64,000 nucleotides of DNA, taken from NCBI RefSeq assembly GCF_001513745.1, contig NZ_CP013380.1, forward strand, positions 2,666,001 to 2,730,000, written 5' to 3'. Made by a program: the position numbers and the translations under genes. Below the pieces are notes generated by a model. It saw only the letters and a list, made by a program, of their open reading frames with translations, was not told the origin of the DNA and made no database searches. Origin of the DNA: Burkholderia humptydooensis (GTDB lineage: Bacteria > Pseudomonadota > Gammaproteobacteria > Burkholderiales > Burkholderiaceae). Below, piece after piece: positions 8,657 to 17,707 of this stretch. Position 1 is the stretch's first letter. Every line of letters starts with the position of its first letter.

Positions 8657-9310
8657 ATGAGAGACGCCAAAGACCATCTGTACCTCCAGGTTTCGCGCAT
8701 CGGCAAGGCGATGTCGAGCCCGAAGCGGCTCGAACTGATCGAACTGCTGTGCCAGGGCGAAAAGACCGTCGAGATGCTCGCGTCGCAGGCCGACATCAGC
8801 GTGAAGCTCGCCAGCGCCCATTTGAAGGAGCTGCGTCAGGCGCGCATGGTGGACAGCCGCAAGGAAGGCAAATATGTGCTCTACCGCCTCGCCGGCGACA
8901 GCGTCGCGAACCTGTGGGTCGCGTTGCGCGCCGAGGCGGAAGAACGTCTCGTCGAGCTGCAAATGGCGCTCGGCGCGATCGTCGAGCATCGCGACCCACT
9001 GCACGGAATGAACCGGCGCGACATCCTGAAAATGGCGGCGGCGGGCGAGATCGTCGTTCTCGACGTGCGCCCTTCGAGCGAGTACAGCGTGCGCCGCCTG
9101 CCTCACGCGCGCTCGCTTCCGCTCGCGGAGCTCAGGAAGCGGCTCGGCGAATTGCCGAAGGACGTGCCCGTCGTCGCGTACTGCCGGGGGCCGTTCTGCC
9201 TGATGGCCAAGGACGCGGTCGAACTGCTGCGCCGGCGCGGATACCAGGCGTTCCACTTGACCGACGGCGTCGCGGAGTGGCGCGCCCGAGGCCTTCCCCT
9301 CGAAGAATGA
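8657..9310 (+). CDS. ArsR-family HTH regulator fused to rhodanese domain
   Basis: A 217-residue two-domain protein. Residues ~10-100 are a winged helix of the ArsR/SmtB type (MSSPKRLELIELLCQGEKTVEMLA, then SVKLASAHLKELRQARMV). Residues ~120-215 are a rhodanese domain with the catalytic Cys in AYCRGPFCLM (the loop CRGPFC) and the strand VVLDVRPSSEYSVRRLPHA. Such fusions are thought to sense or handle sulfane sulfur. It heads a small operon with a DsrE-family protein 10 bp downstream and a methyltransferase. Repression of its own promoter through the dyad at 8634-8655 is a reasonable inference. The inducer is unknown. Confidence 0.9.
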   Translation: MRDAKDHLYLQVSRIGKAMSSPKRLELIELLCQGEKTVEMLASQADISVKLASAHLKELRQARMVDSRKEGKYVLYRLAGDSVANLWVALRAEAEERLVELQMALGAIVEHRDPLHGMNRRDILKMAAAGEIVVLDVRPSSEYSVRRLPHARSLPLAELRKRLGELPKDVPVVAYCRGPFCLMAKDAVELLRRRGYQAFHLTDGVAEWRARGLPLEE

Positions 9311-9320
9311 CGAGGATGCG

Positions 9321-9668
9321 ATGAAGACCCTGCTGATTCTCAACGATGCCCCTTACGGCACCGAGCGCGCTTACAACGGCGTCCGGCTGGCGGGCGCGCT
9401 GTCGAGAGGCGGCCACGAAGTCAGGATCTTCCTCGTCGGCGACGCCGTCGCCGCCGCGCACAAAGGGCAAAAGGTGCCGGCGGGGTTCTACAACCTCGAA
9501 GTGATGCTGGGAGCCGTCATTCGAAGCGGCGGAGCCGTCGGCGTTTGCGGGACGTGCATGAATGCAAGGGGCCTGGCGGTCGACGACCTCGTCGCTGGAG
9601 CGCACCGAAGCTCGATGGACGAACTGGCCGAATGGTCCGTGTGGGCCGACAAGGCACTGGTGTTCTGA
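9321..9668 (+). CDS. DsrE/DsrF-like sulfur-relay family protein
   Basis: A 115-residue protein of the DsrE/YchN family, which carries or senses sulfur on a conserved Cys. It shows the N-terminal strand KTLLILNDAPYGTERAYNGVRLA and the Cys-containing loop VCGTCMNARGL, with Cys in the usual DsrE position. It starts 10 bp after the ArsR-rhodanese stop, so translation is probably coupled. The pairing of a rhodanese with a DsrE protein points to sulfane-sulfur handling (inference from families). Confidence 0.87.
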   Translation: MKTLLILNDAPYGTERAYNGVRLAGALSRGGHEVRIFLVGDAVAAAHKGQKVPAGFYNLEVMLGAVIRSGGAVGVCGTCMNARGLAVDDLVAGAHRSSMDELAEWSVWADKALVF

Positions 9669-9733
9669 GCCTCGCGCAACGACGAAAACCGTCATCACCG
9701 AGCCCGGATCGCTCGGCCATCGTGATAACAGAC

Positions 9734-10348
9734 ATGGACAGCAAACAGCATTGGGAAGCGGTGTATCGCACGAAGGCGGCCGACGCGCTCAGTTGGTATC
9801 GCCCGCACCTGGACACCTCGCTCCGCTTGATCGACCGATTCGCCCCCGGCCTCGGCGCGAACATCATCGATGCGGGCGGCGGCGAGTCGACCCTGGTCGA
9901 CGACCTGCTCGCGCGCGGCTACGAGCACGTGACGGTGGCCGACGTGTCGAGCATCGCGCTCGACGTCGCGCGACGCCGGCTCGGCGACGCCGCGTCGCGC
10001 GTCCGGTGGATGGACGCCGACATCACGCAGGCGGATCTGCCCGCGAACGAATACGACGTATGGCACGACCGCGCCGTGTTCCACTTCCTCACCGAGCGCG
10101 CGGCGCGACGCGCATACGTCGAGCGGCTGTCGGCGTCGCTGAAATCCGGCGGCTGCGTCGTCATCGCCACGTTCGGGCCGGCGGGTCCCGCGCGCTGCAG
10201 CGGCCTCGACGTCGTCCGATACGGCCCGGACGAACTGTCGCGGGAATTGGGCGCCGGCTTCGCGTTGGTCGAAGCCTCGTACGAGACGCACCGCACGCCG
10301 GCCGACGCCGCCCAGCAGTTTCTCCATTGCGTGTTTCGCAAGGCCTGA
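9734..10348 (+). CDS. Class I SAM-dependent methyltransferase
   Basis: A 204-residue protein with the SAM loop NIIDAGGGESTLVDDLL, an acidic residue in VTVADVSSIAL, and motif IV as YDVWHDRAVFHFL. The WHDRAVFHFL stretch is typical of a small methyltransferase subfamily (tellurite/thiopurine-like relatives). It begins 65 bp after the DsrE stop, probably in the same operon, and converges on glmS with only 23 bp between stops. A role in methylating a sulfur or metalloid species is possible from context but not shown. Confidence 0.83.
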   Translation: MDSKQHWEAVYRTKAADALSWYRPHLDTSLRLIDRFAPGLGANIIDAGGGESTLVDDLLARGYEHVTVADVSSIALDVARRRLGDAASRVRWMDADITQADLPANEYDVWHDRAVFHFLTERAARRAYVERLSASLKSGGCVVIATFGPAGPARCSGLDVVRYGPDELSRELGAGFALVEASYETHRTPADAAQQFLHCVFRKA

Positions 10349-10371
10349 AGACGGCCGCGCCGCCGGCATCG

Positions 10372-12231
10372 TCACTCGACCGTCACCGACTTCGCGAGAT
10401 TGCGGGGCTTGTCGATGTCGGTCCCGCGCGCGAGCGCCGCATGAAACGCCAGCAGTTGCATCGGGATCGCATGCAGGATCGGCGACAGCGGACCGTAGTA
10501 CTCGGTGAGGCGAATCACGTCGATGCCCGGCGCGCTCGCGAGCCCGCAGTCGACGTCGGCGAACACGAAGAGCCTGCCGTTGCGCGCGCTCACCTCGTGC
10601 ATGTTCGAGCGCAGCTTCTCGAGCAGCCGGTCGTTCGGCGCAACCGCGATGACGGGCATCTCGTCGCTCACGAGCGCGAGCGGGCCGTGCTTCAACTCGC
10701 CCGCCGCATACGCCTCCGCGTGGATGTACGAAATCTCCTTCATCTTCAGCGCGCCTTCGAGCGCGATCGGATAGTGCATCCCGCGGCCGAGGAACAGCAT
10801 GTTCTCGCGCCGCGCGAGCCGCTCGGACCACGCGATGATCTGCGGCTCGAGCGCGAGCACCTTGCTCATCGCATCGGGCAGATGGCGCAGCGCATGCAGG
10901 TGCCGCTTCTCGTCCTCGTCGGGCAACCGTGCGCGCACCTGCGCGAGCGCGAGCGTCAGCAGGAACAGCGCGACCAACTGCGTCGTGAACGCCTTCGTCG
11001 ACGCGACGCCGACCTCGATGCCCGCCCGCGTGATGAAGCTCGACGCGCATTCGCGCACGAGCGCGCTCGTCGGCACGTTGCAGATCGCGAGCGTGTTCAG
11101 CATGTCGAGCCGCTTCGCCGCGTGCACCGCGCCGAGCACGTCGGCCGTCTCGCCGCTTTGCGACACCGCGACGACGAGCGTCTGCGGATTCGGCACGCAG
11201 TCGCGATAGCGGAACTCGCTCGCGATCTCGACGTTCGCCGGCAAGCCGGCGATGCTCTCGATCCAGTATTTCGCGGTGAGCGCCGCGTGGTAGCTGCCGC
11301 CGCACGCGAGCAGCAGCACCGAATCCGCCGCGTTCAGCGCGCGCCACGCGCGGTCGCCGAACAGCTCGGGCATGATCGACGTGACGTCGAGCAGCGTGTC
11401 GGCAACCGCGCGCGGCTGCTCGAAAATCTCCTTTTGCATGTAGCAGCGATAGCCGCCGAGATCCGCCGCCCCGCCGTGCGCGGCGATCGTGTGCACCGCC
11501 CGCTCGACGCGCTGCCCGCTCGCGTCGACGATCCAGTGGCGATGCAACTGGATGTCGGCGACGTCGCCGTTCTCGAGATACGCGATCCGGTCGGTGACGT
11601 TCGACAGCGCGATCGCGTCGGACGCGAGAAAGTGCTCGCCGTCGCCGATGCCGACGACAAGCGGCATCCCGTCGCGCGCGCCGACGATCCGGTGCGGCTC
11701 GTCGCGGCACATCACCGCGATCGCATAGCTGCCGCGCAGCCGCGCAACCGCGCGCCGCACAGCGTCGAACAGGTCGCCGTCGTACAGATGATCGACGAGA
11801 TGCGCGATCGCCTCGCTGTCGGTCTGGCTTGCGAACGCGTAGCCGTGTTGCTCGAGATCCGCGCGCAGCGCTTCGTAGTTCTCGATGATGCCGTTGTGCG
11901 ACAGCGCGATCCGCGCACGGGTTTCGTCCGGCGAAGCGACGCCCGGCGCAGCGACGCCCGGCGAAAAATGCGGATGCGCGTTGGCGGTCACGGGCGCGCC
12001 GTGCGTCGCCCAGCGCGTGTGCGCGATGCCCGCATAGCCCGACAGCGCGCGGGCCGAGATCTCGCGCTGCAGCGTCGCGACGCGTTCGACGCTGCGCGCC
12101 CGGACGAGCCGCCGGTCCTGATAGACGACCACGCCGCACGAATCGTAGCCGCGATATTCGAGCCGCTTCAAACCGTCCACCAGGTTGGGCACGACGTCGC
12201 GCCGCGCCACCGCGCCGACAATTCCACACAT
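10372..12231 (-). CDS. glmS: Glutamine--fructose-6-phosphate aminotransferase (isomerizing)
   Basis: A 619-residue protein of normal GlmS length. It makes glucosamine-6-phosphate from fructose-6-phosphate and glutamine, the first step to UDP-GlcNAc. The mature N-terminus is Cys2 (MCGIVGAV), the glutaminase nucleophile, with the supporting motif HTRWATHG. Two SIS domains follow (from about residues 300 and 470), and the C-terminus is [13 protein letters not shown], the conserved sugar-binding tail. An insertion of about ten residues ([18 protein letters not shown]) in the glutaminase domain follows a tandem duplication of GVA-P. It is divergent from an Lrp-type regulator over an AT-rich operator region. 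Burkholderia often carries a second glmS elsewhere, so this may be the paralogue. Confidence 0.95.
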   Translation of the reverse strand: MCGIVGAVARRDVVPNLVDGLKRLEYRGYDSCGVVVYQDRRLVRARSVERVATLQREISARALSGYAGIAHTRWATHGAPVTANAHPHFSPGVAAPGVASPDETRARIALSHNGIIENYEALRADLEQHGYAFASQTDSEAIAHLVDHLYDGDLFDAVRRAVARLRGSYAIAVMCRDEPHRIVGARDGMPLVVGIGDGEHFLASDAIALSNVTDRIAYLENGDVADIQLHRHWIVDASGQRVERAVHTIAAHGGAADLGGYRCYMQKEIFEQPRAVADTLLDVTSIMPELFGDRAWRALNAADSVLLLACGGSYHAALTAKYWIESIAGLPANVEIASEFRYRDCVPNPQTLVVAVSQSGETADVLGAVHAAKRLDMLNTLAICNVPTSALVRECASSFITRAGIEVGVASTKAFTTQLVALFLLTLALAQVRARLPDEDEKRHLHALRHLPDAMSKVLALEPQIIAWSERLARRENMLFLGRGMHYPIALEGALKMKEISYIHAEAYAAGELKHGPLALVSDEMPVIAVAPNDRLLEKLRSNMHEVSARNGRLFVFADVDCGLASAPGIDVIRLTEYYGPLSPILHAIPMQLLAFHAALARGTDIDKPRNLAKSVTVE

Positions 12232-12292
12232 ATCGCTCTCCGTAAAACGATCCGCTCGGGGATCGATGAACGCGATGGTAGAATCGCCTGAA

Positions 12293-12366
12293 TGGAATTT
12301 AATTTCAAAAATTTTAGTGTTTTGAAATTTATATGACATTTACCATCGATATGAAATTAAATTTCA
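12293..12366. promoter_or_regulatory. Operator array between glmS and the Lrp-type regulator
   Basis: An AT-rich island in GC-rich DNA holds repeated TGAAATT/AATTTCA half-sites. There is a perfect 15-bp palindrome TGAAATTAAATTTCA at 12352-12366, a one-mismatch copy at 12293-12307, and a dyad AATTTCAAAA-N9-TTTTGAAATT at 12301-12329. Lrp/AsnC proteins bind arrays of such sites. This array should control both divergent genes. Confidence 0.68.
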
Positions 12367-12389
12367 GACCGACATCGCAGGAGAACCGC

Positions 12390-12887
12390 TTGGCCGACGC
12401 CCATCTCGACGAACTGGACCTTCGCATCCTCGCCGCGCTGCAGGCCGACGCCTCGATCTCGAACGTGGAGCTCGCCGAACGCGCGTTGTCGTCGCCGCCC
12501 ACCTGCATGCGGCGCGTGCGCAAGCTGACGGAGGCCGGGATCATCGAGCGCCGGATCGCCGTCCTCGATCGCGGCAAGATCGGCGCGACCGTCACCGCGA
12601 TCATCGAGGTCGGCCTCGATCGGCAGACGGCCGAGGACTACGACGCGTTCGAGACGTACGTCTGCGCGCAGCCCGAAGTGACGCAGTGCTATCGCGTGTC
12701 GCCCGGACCCGACTTCGTCGTCGTCGCGGACCTCGCCGACATGCCCGCGTACGACGAATTCGCGCGCCGGCTGTTCACGCACGCGTCGAACGTCCGCAAC
12801 GTGAGAACGTTCTTCTCGACGCATCGCGCGAAATTCGAGGCGAACGCGCCGGTGAGCGTCACGCTCGGCAAGCGGGCGGGCGGCTGA
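12390..12887 (+). CDS. Lrp/AsnC-family transcriptional regulator
   Basis: A 165-residue protein in this reading: an N-terminal HTH (LDELDLRILAALQADASISNVELAERALSS split over the first 45 residues, with SPPTCMRRVRKLTEAGII as recognition helix) and a C-terminal RAM ligand domain (AIIEVGLDR, VTQCYRVSPGPDFVVVADLAD). TTG at 12390 is chosen because AGGAG sits at 12379-12383, six bases upstream. The in-frame ATGs at 12333 and 12351 would place the palindrome at 12352-12366 inside the coding region and lack a ribosome site. It is divergent from glmS and probably autoregulated through the shared operator array; control of glmS is inferred. Confidence 0.86.
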   Translation: MADAHLDELDLRILAALQADASISNVELAERALSSPPTCMRRVRKLTEAGIIERRIAVLDRGKIGATVTAIIEVGLDRQTAEDYDAFETYVCAQPEVTQCYRVSPGPDFVVVADLADMPAYDEFARRLFTHASNVRNVRTFFSTHRAKFEANAPVSVTLGKRAGG

Positions 12888-13031
12888 CGGCGTCGATCGG
12901 ACGGGGTCGCTCGCGCCGGCGGGCCGTCGCTCATCGACGATGCGGTTCTGGCGTCATCCCCGCCTTCGCCTTCAATCACGATCGCATCAAAAACGGCCGG
13001 CCCCACGCGCCCCGAACGCATCGACGTCACG

Positions 13032-14573
13032 CTAACGGCGCCGCCCCGCCCGCGCGCGCGACGCCTCGCCGCCCGCCGCGGCGATCACCTCGGCAAGCCG
13101 CCGCGCCGCCGCATCCATCTGCTCGCGGCTGAATCCGCCGAAGCCGAGGACGAGGCCGGGGCGCGCCGTGCCCGGCGCGAACATCGGCGACACCGCGCGA
13201 ACCGCGACGCCCGCCTGCGCGGCCATCGCCACGACGCGCAGGTCGTCGACGCCCGCCGCGAGCCAGAGCACCGCATGCATGCCCTGATCGCCCGGCTGCA
13301 GCCACGCGAGATCGTCGGGCAGCAGCCTGCCGACCGTATCGATCAGTTGCGCGCGATGCTCCGCATACACGCCTCGCACGCGGCGGATGTGGCGATCGAA
13401 ATGCCCGTCGGCGATGAAGGCCGCGAGCACGTGCTGGTCCGCGGTCGGCGCGTGGCGATCCATCAGCACGCGCGCGCCGCGAAACGCGTCGACCAGTTCG
13501 TCCGGCGCGACCAGATAACCGAGCCGCAACGACGGAAACAGGATCTTGCTGAACGTGCCGAGATAGACGACGCGGTCCGGATCGAGCCCCTGGAGCGACG
13601 GAAACGGATAGCCCCCGAAGCGCAGTTCGCTATCGTAATCGTCCTCGATCACCCATGCGCCGTCCGTGCGCGCCCACGCGAGCAGCGCGCTGCGCCGCGC
13701 CATGCTCATCGGCATGCCGAGCGGATACTGATGCGACGGCGTGACGAACGCGGCGCGCGCATCGCGCGCGAGCCGGATGCCCGCGTCGACGTCGATGCCC
13801 TCCGCGTCGACCGGCACGCGCACCATCGCATCGCGCCGCCCCGCGCATTCGAGAATCGCGGTAATGCCGCGATACGCGGGATTTTCGACCCACGCGCGAT
13901 CGTGCGCGCCCAGCAGCACCTGGCACGCGAGAAAGAGCCCCTGCTGCGTGCCGCTCGTGACGATGATCTGATCGGGCTCGCAATGCACGGAGCGGGACTT
14001 GCGCACATAGTCGGCGATCGCTTCGCGCAGCGGCAGCACGCCCTGCGGCTCCGCATAGCCCATCGGCGCGGCGGCTCCCTTCGCCCGCAGGCGGTTGCCG
14101 AGGCGGCGCCACACGTCGTCGGGCGCCGTCGCGCCGACCGGCACCGAAATCGCGAACGGCACCGGCGGCAAGGGCTCGAACTCCCTCGCGACGCGCGCAT
14201 ACGCGGCAGCCGGCTGCGGCAGGGCCGAACGCGCCGCCGACGTCTCGCGGCGGCGCGCGGCGCGCGGCGCTTCGCGAGCGATTCGCGAATGCGGCGGCTC
14301 GGCGAGCGCATGCGCGACGCGGGTCCCGACGCCGCCTTGCGACTCCAGAAACCCTTCCGCGATCAACTGCTCGTAGGCGTCGACCACCGTGCCGCGCGCG
14401 ATCCGCAGCGACGCGGCGAGAAACCGCGTGGACGGCAGCGCGTCGCCCGGCTCGACTTCGCCGTCGCGAACGGCGTCCCGCAGCGCTTGCGCCAACTGCC
14501 TGCTCAGGTTGCCGGCCGCTCGGTCGAGCGCGCCGAGCGACGGAATCTCGATGATGCGGGCGCGTCTCGCCAT
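13032..14573 (-). CDS. MocR/PdxR-type regulator (GntR HTH fused to aminotransferase fold)
   Basis: A 513-residue protein. Residues ~15-90 are a GntR winged helix (LAQALRDAVRDGEVEPGDALPSTRFLAASL, split by its turn). Residues ~140-500 are a fold-type I aminotransferase domain with the PLP-lysine region YLGTFSKILFPSLRLGY and the aspartate-containing EDDYDSELRF. These proteins use PLP as an effector rather than as a catalyst. The gene is divergent from a PaiB-type FMN-binding gene 147 bp away, a recurrent MocR arrangement, and likely regulates it through the dyad at 14600-14625. Confidence 0.92.
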   Translation of the reverse strand: MARRARIIEIPSLGALDRAAGNLSRQLAQALRDAVRDGEVEPGDALPSTRFLAASLRIARGTVVDAYEQLIAEGFLESQGGVGTRVAHALAEPPHSRIAREAPRAARRRETSAARSALPQPAAAYARVAREFEPLPPVPFAISVPVGATAPDDVWRRLGNRLRAKGAAAPMGYAEPQGVLPLREAIADYVRKSRSVHCEPDQIIVTSGTQQGLFLACQVLLGAHDRAWVENPAYRGITAILECAGRRDAMVRVPVDAEGIDVDAGIRLARDARAAFVTPSHQYPLGMPMSMARRSALLAWARTDGAWVIEDDYDSELRFGGYPFPSLQGLDPDRVVYLGTFSKILFPSLRLGYLVAPDELVDAFRGARVLMDRHAPTADQHVLAAFIADGHFDRHIRRVRGVYAEHRAQLIDTVGRLLPDDLAWLQPGDQGMHAVLWLAAGVDDLRVVAMAAQAGVAVRAVSPMFAPGTARPGLVLGFGGFSREQMDAAARRLAEVIAAAGGEASRARAGRRR

Positions 14574-14599
14574 AATTCCGGTTCACCAGAAACTGTTCA

Positions 14600-14625
14600 A
14601 ACTGGCTCTACAGAATAAACCAGTT
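14600..14625. promoter_or_regulatory. Dyad in the MocR/paiB divergent promoter
   Basis: AACTGG-N14-CCAGTT is a perfect 6-bp dyad. A related half-site AACTG occurs upstream at about 14591. MocR regulators usually recognise spaced half-sites in the divergent promoter region. Binding is inferred. Confidence 0.42.
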
Positions 14626-14720
14626 CGAGACGACAATGGCTGCATCGTTCAACCCCGATTTCAAACCCCCGACTTCAACCCCGATACGCTGCGCGAACGC
14701 AGCCCGACCGTGGAGCCGCC

Positions 14721-15359
14721 ATGTACGTCCCCGCCCATTTCGACGAACGCCGCACCGACGTCCTGCACGCGCTGATCGCGCGACACCCGCTCGGCATCCT
14801 GATCACGCACGGCGCCGGCGGACTCGACGCGAATCACATTCCGTTCGAGCTCGCGCCGGGCGACGGACCGCTCGGCGCGCTGCGCGCGCACGTCGCGCGC
14901 GCGAACCCCGTCTGGCAGCACGTGTCGAGCGGCGACGAGGTTCTCGTCGTGTTCCGCGCGGGCGACGCCTACATCTCGCCGAACTGGTATCCGAGCAAGC
15001 ACGAATTCCACCGGCAGGTGCCGACGTGGAACTACGTTGTCGTCCATGCGCACGGACGGATCGCCGTTCGCGACGACGAGCCGTTCGTGCGCGGCGTGGT
15101 CGCGCGCCTCACGCGCACCCATGAGGCGACGCAGCCCGTGCCGTGGCAAATCGGCGACGCGCCGAAGGACTACATCGACACGATGCTGCAGTCGATTGTC
15201 GGCCTGCAGATCGACATCACGCGGCTCGTCGGCAAATGGAAGATCGGGCAGAACAAGGAGGCGCGCGACATCCGCGGCGCGGGCGAAGCGCTGAAGGCGT
15301 GCGGCAACGATACGATCGGCGACCTGATGCTCGCGAAGGCCGACGAGAATCCGGAATAG
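14721..15359 (+). CDS. PaiB-type FMN-binding negative transcriptional regulator
   Basis: A 212-residue protein of the FMN-binding split-barrel PaiB family. It begins MYVPAHFDE and carries HPLGILITHGAGG, DAYISPNWYPSKHEFHRQVPTWNY split over residues 85-110, and the C-terminal VGKWKIGQNKEARD, the most conserved family stretch. In Bacillus, PaiB is linked to polyamine acetylation and sporulation control; in proteobacteria it is often paired with MocR regulators, as here. It may be a flavin-dependent enzyme rather than a DNA-binding protein. The start ATG at 14721 is unambiguous. Confidence 0.9.
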   Translation: MYVPAHFDERRTDVLHALIARHPLGILITHGAGGLDANHIPFELAPGDGPLGALRAHVARANPVWQHVSSGDEVLVVFRAGDAYISPNWYPSKHEFHRQVPTWNYVVVHAHGRIAVRDDEPFVRGVVARLTRTHEATQPVPWQIGDAPKDYIDTMLQSIVGLQIDITRLVGKWKIGQNKEARDIRGAGEALKACGNDTIGDLMLAKADENPE

Positions 15360-15469
15360 GCGCGACGACGGCGGCGACACCGGATTCGTTTCGTTCGGAA
15401 TCCGGAACTCTGGCGTCGCGCGCGATGCCGGGATCGTCGTTTCCGGCAGACGAACCGCGCGCCGGCGAT

Positions 15470-15976
15470 CCGGCGGCGCGCCGCGTCGATCGTCGGCAGC
15501 GGCTTCCCGAAGTCGAAACAACGAAGGAACAGGTTCGAACGGGCATCGTAATCGACGCCCTCATGCTCGATCGGCGCCCACTCATCACCCACATCGCGAT
15601 GCAAGTCGCTAATGACTGGTTCCATAACCTCGTACGGAACAATACTCCCGGTGCGATCCTGTATTTCATCGTTTGAATCGTAGGGACCACCCCAGACAAA
15701 TACATATTCCTTGTCTTTGCCATCCCAAGGAGCTTGATTTGCAGGATCTTCGTAGCGATCGAAAAACCGACGCAGCATCGCCGCCTACTGCAGTTCCGGG
15801 GACGCGGAGGCAAACCACTCATCGCCTGGCTCGAAGTGACTTAGCTCAACGTTTTCGGCTTCCGGCGGGAGATCAAGATTTCGGTAGTCCATGTCCGTCT
15901 CATTCGTCCAGTCGGCCAGACTTACATTTCGTTGGAAATTAGTGTCCTCGATGGTAAGCATCGTGGTCTGTCCCAT
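15470..15976 (-). pseudogene. HEPN/RES-associated N-terminal domain protein, broken by a nonsense codon
   Basis: The frame from 15976 gives 63 residues ending ASASPELQ, then TAG at 15787-15785, then continues in the same frame as AAMLRRFFDRYEDPANQAPW and EYVFVWGGPYDSNDEI. The joined sequence (FFDRYEDPA..., GGPYD..., WAPIE...) looks like the domain preceding HEPN/RES-type modules in bacterial toxin-like proteins. CAG to TAG would explain the stop. After about position 15470 the sequence loses any family character and runs antisense into the paiB end, so the C-terminal domain is also missing. It sits just behind the T6SS effector gene in the same orientation. Domain naming is from memory of the family and is moderate. 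Confidence 0.55.
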
Positions 15977-16090
15977 CGTGCTTCAAAAGGCTGGATATGC
16001 TTGTGATCGCGTGACCAAGTAACGGTCGCTCAACCTGATATCCACTCGATTGCACGACGAGGATCGGATAGAGGCGTGTACGCATCGCGT

Positions 16091-17683
16091 TCACGCGACG
16101 GCCACATCGCTTGGTCCAATAGGATCGTTCTCTGCCAGATACCGCGTCTGGTCGCAGTAAATCCCGCGCTGCTCGTAGAGCGCGCACGGCCACGACGTGA
16201 AAGCCGCGACCGAATCATGCACATATTCGGCCAACAGTTGATCGACAGCCGCCACCGGCGCGCCCGGCGCATCCCATGCCGACAGGATCATTTGCTCGTA
16301 GGGCGTCAAGGAGCGCGGCATCGGCGGATAGCTCTGGGGACCGGCGCGACGTTCAACCGGATGACGCAGGAATTCGATGTGCCGTATGAGTCGCTTCTGC
16401 TCGCGTAAAAGCTGCTTTGCTTGCTCTTCCGGGTCTTTCGGCACGTCGTAGACCCACTCGTTCGACTGGCAGGCGGGATGATCCGCGTCGGTTCCCGCTG
16501 GCACTGCCTTACAAAATGAATCGCTGAATTTCGCGTACCTATTCCCCAGCACGCGAGCATCCGCATTGTTATGAGCCAAGACGCCACGCCACCAAAAATT
16601 AAGGTAACGATGCGGCTGGATCAGCGCTTCGAGCGTGTCGCCGGATGCGGACGGCAGGGCAGCCATATAGTCACTGTACAGCTTCACGACTCGCGCGTCG
16701 TCACGCAAATCGAAGTCCGCCCTGAAATCTACCTTCATCTGATCAAGAGGCGTCAAAGGCACTCCCGCGCGCAAGGCTTCGGCGAACATATGGCGCAGTG
16801 GAATCAACGACAGATCTTGGTGCCGCCCCTGCTCATCTGGTCCATATCCGCCTCCGACATCGGAATGCACGCCGGGGTACACGACCTCCTCGCAATTATC
16901 GGGGTAAGTCTTGTCGACGCGCACCGAATCGAGCGGAAACGCCTGCCGCACCTCGTGCGCGGCAACATAATGCACACAACGCTCGACCTCTGCCGGAATC
17001 GCCAACTCCGACGCCCAGTCGAGATGCAAGGCCGGACCACCCACCGAAGCGACTGTATCGAATAGCCCGATAAAGTTGATGCGCAACGGCACACGCACGC
17101 CGCTCGGAGCGTTCCAATACAGCTTCCCACCATCCTTTGAGCATTTTTGTTCGACAAATCGACGGGCAAATGCGCGTGCTTCCGTTGCTCCCCGAGAAAA
17201 TCCAAAGATCGCCACGGTGATTTCGCGCATGTGCTTCCACGAGCCCGGCCCCCAGTCGACATCGAGGATTCGAGAAAATTCAGCCAACGCAAACTTGATG
17301 CGCAGATCTCCCCCGACACCCAGCCCCAGTCCGAGCGTTCCCCCTTCGTCGTCTTTCAATTGGTCGGTATAGCCGACGATCTTGGGGAATTGAAATGGCG
17401 TGCCGACTCCTGGCAAGTATCGCCGAAAGCATCCGGATTGCCTCGAGTCTATTGCGGCAAGAAACAGCTTTGCCACATTTGAATGTTTACGGAGCGGTAA
17501 GTCCCGATCCATGTTGTTGTTCGTGCCATCGAAGAAGAACGAGAGACTTGGATAGAGTCGGCATGCAATCATATCCCCCTTGGCAGGCGGACACTCTCGA
17601 AGGGCGCGTTTAAGGCCCCCATCGATCGCCACTTGTTTAAGCTCCTCGTTGCTAATTGGCTTCCCGCTTTGTCGGACCGTCAT
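16091..17683 (-). CDS. tle1: T6SS phospholipase effector, Tle1 family (DUF2235)
   Basis: A 530-residue protein with the alpha/beta-hydrolase (DUF2235, Tle1-like) catalytic domain. The start region SLSFFFDGTNNNMDRD is the typical first strand. The nucleophile is Ser in AIFGFSRGATEARAF (GxSxG), followed by FIGLFDTVASVG and by YPGVHSDVGGGYG, which carries the catalytic acid/His pair. Tle1 proteins are delivered by T6SS, hydrolyse phospholipids in the target periplasm, and are neutralised by a periplasmic lipoprotein. The gene follows a lipoprotein gene by 24 bp and lies downstream of vgrG and a DUF4123 adaptor, the standard order. Its base composition is lower in GC than neighbouring core genes, consistent with acquisition. 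No signal peptide is seen, as expected for a T6SS cargo. Confidence 0.92.
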   Translation of the reverse strand: MTVRQSGKPISNEELKQVAIDGGLKRALRECPPAKGDMIACRLYPSLSFFFDGTNNNMDRDLPLRKHSNVAKLFLAAIDSRQSGCFRRYLPGVGTPFQFPKIVGYTDQLKDDEGGTLGLGLGVGGDLRIKFALAEFSRILDVDWGPGSWKHMREITVAIFGFSRGATEARAFARRFVEQKCSKDGGKLYWNAPSGVRVPLRINFIGLFDTVASVGGPALHLDWASELAIPAEVERCVHYVAAHEVRQAFPLDSVRVDKTYPDNCEEVVYPGVHSDVGGGYGPDEQGRHQDLSLIPLRHMFAEALRAGVPLTPLDQMKVDFRADFDLRDDARVVKLYSDYMAALPSASGDTLEALIQPHRYLNFWWRGVLAHNNADARVLGNRYAKFSDSFCKAVPAGTDADHPACQSNEWVYDVPKDPEEQAKQLLREQKRLIRHIEFLRHPVERRAGPQSYPPMPRSLTPYEQMILSAWDAPGAPVAAVDQLLAEYVHDSVAAFTSWPCALYEQRGIYCDQTRYLAENDPIGPSDVAVA

Positions 17684-17707
17684 GACTGATCTCGCGTCTC
17701 GGTAGAA

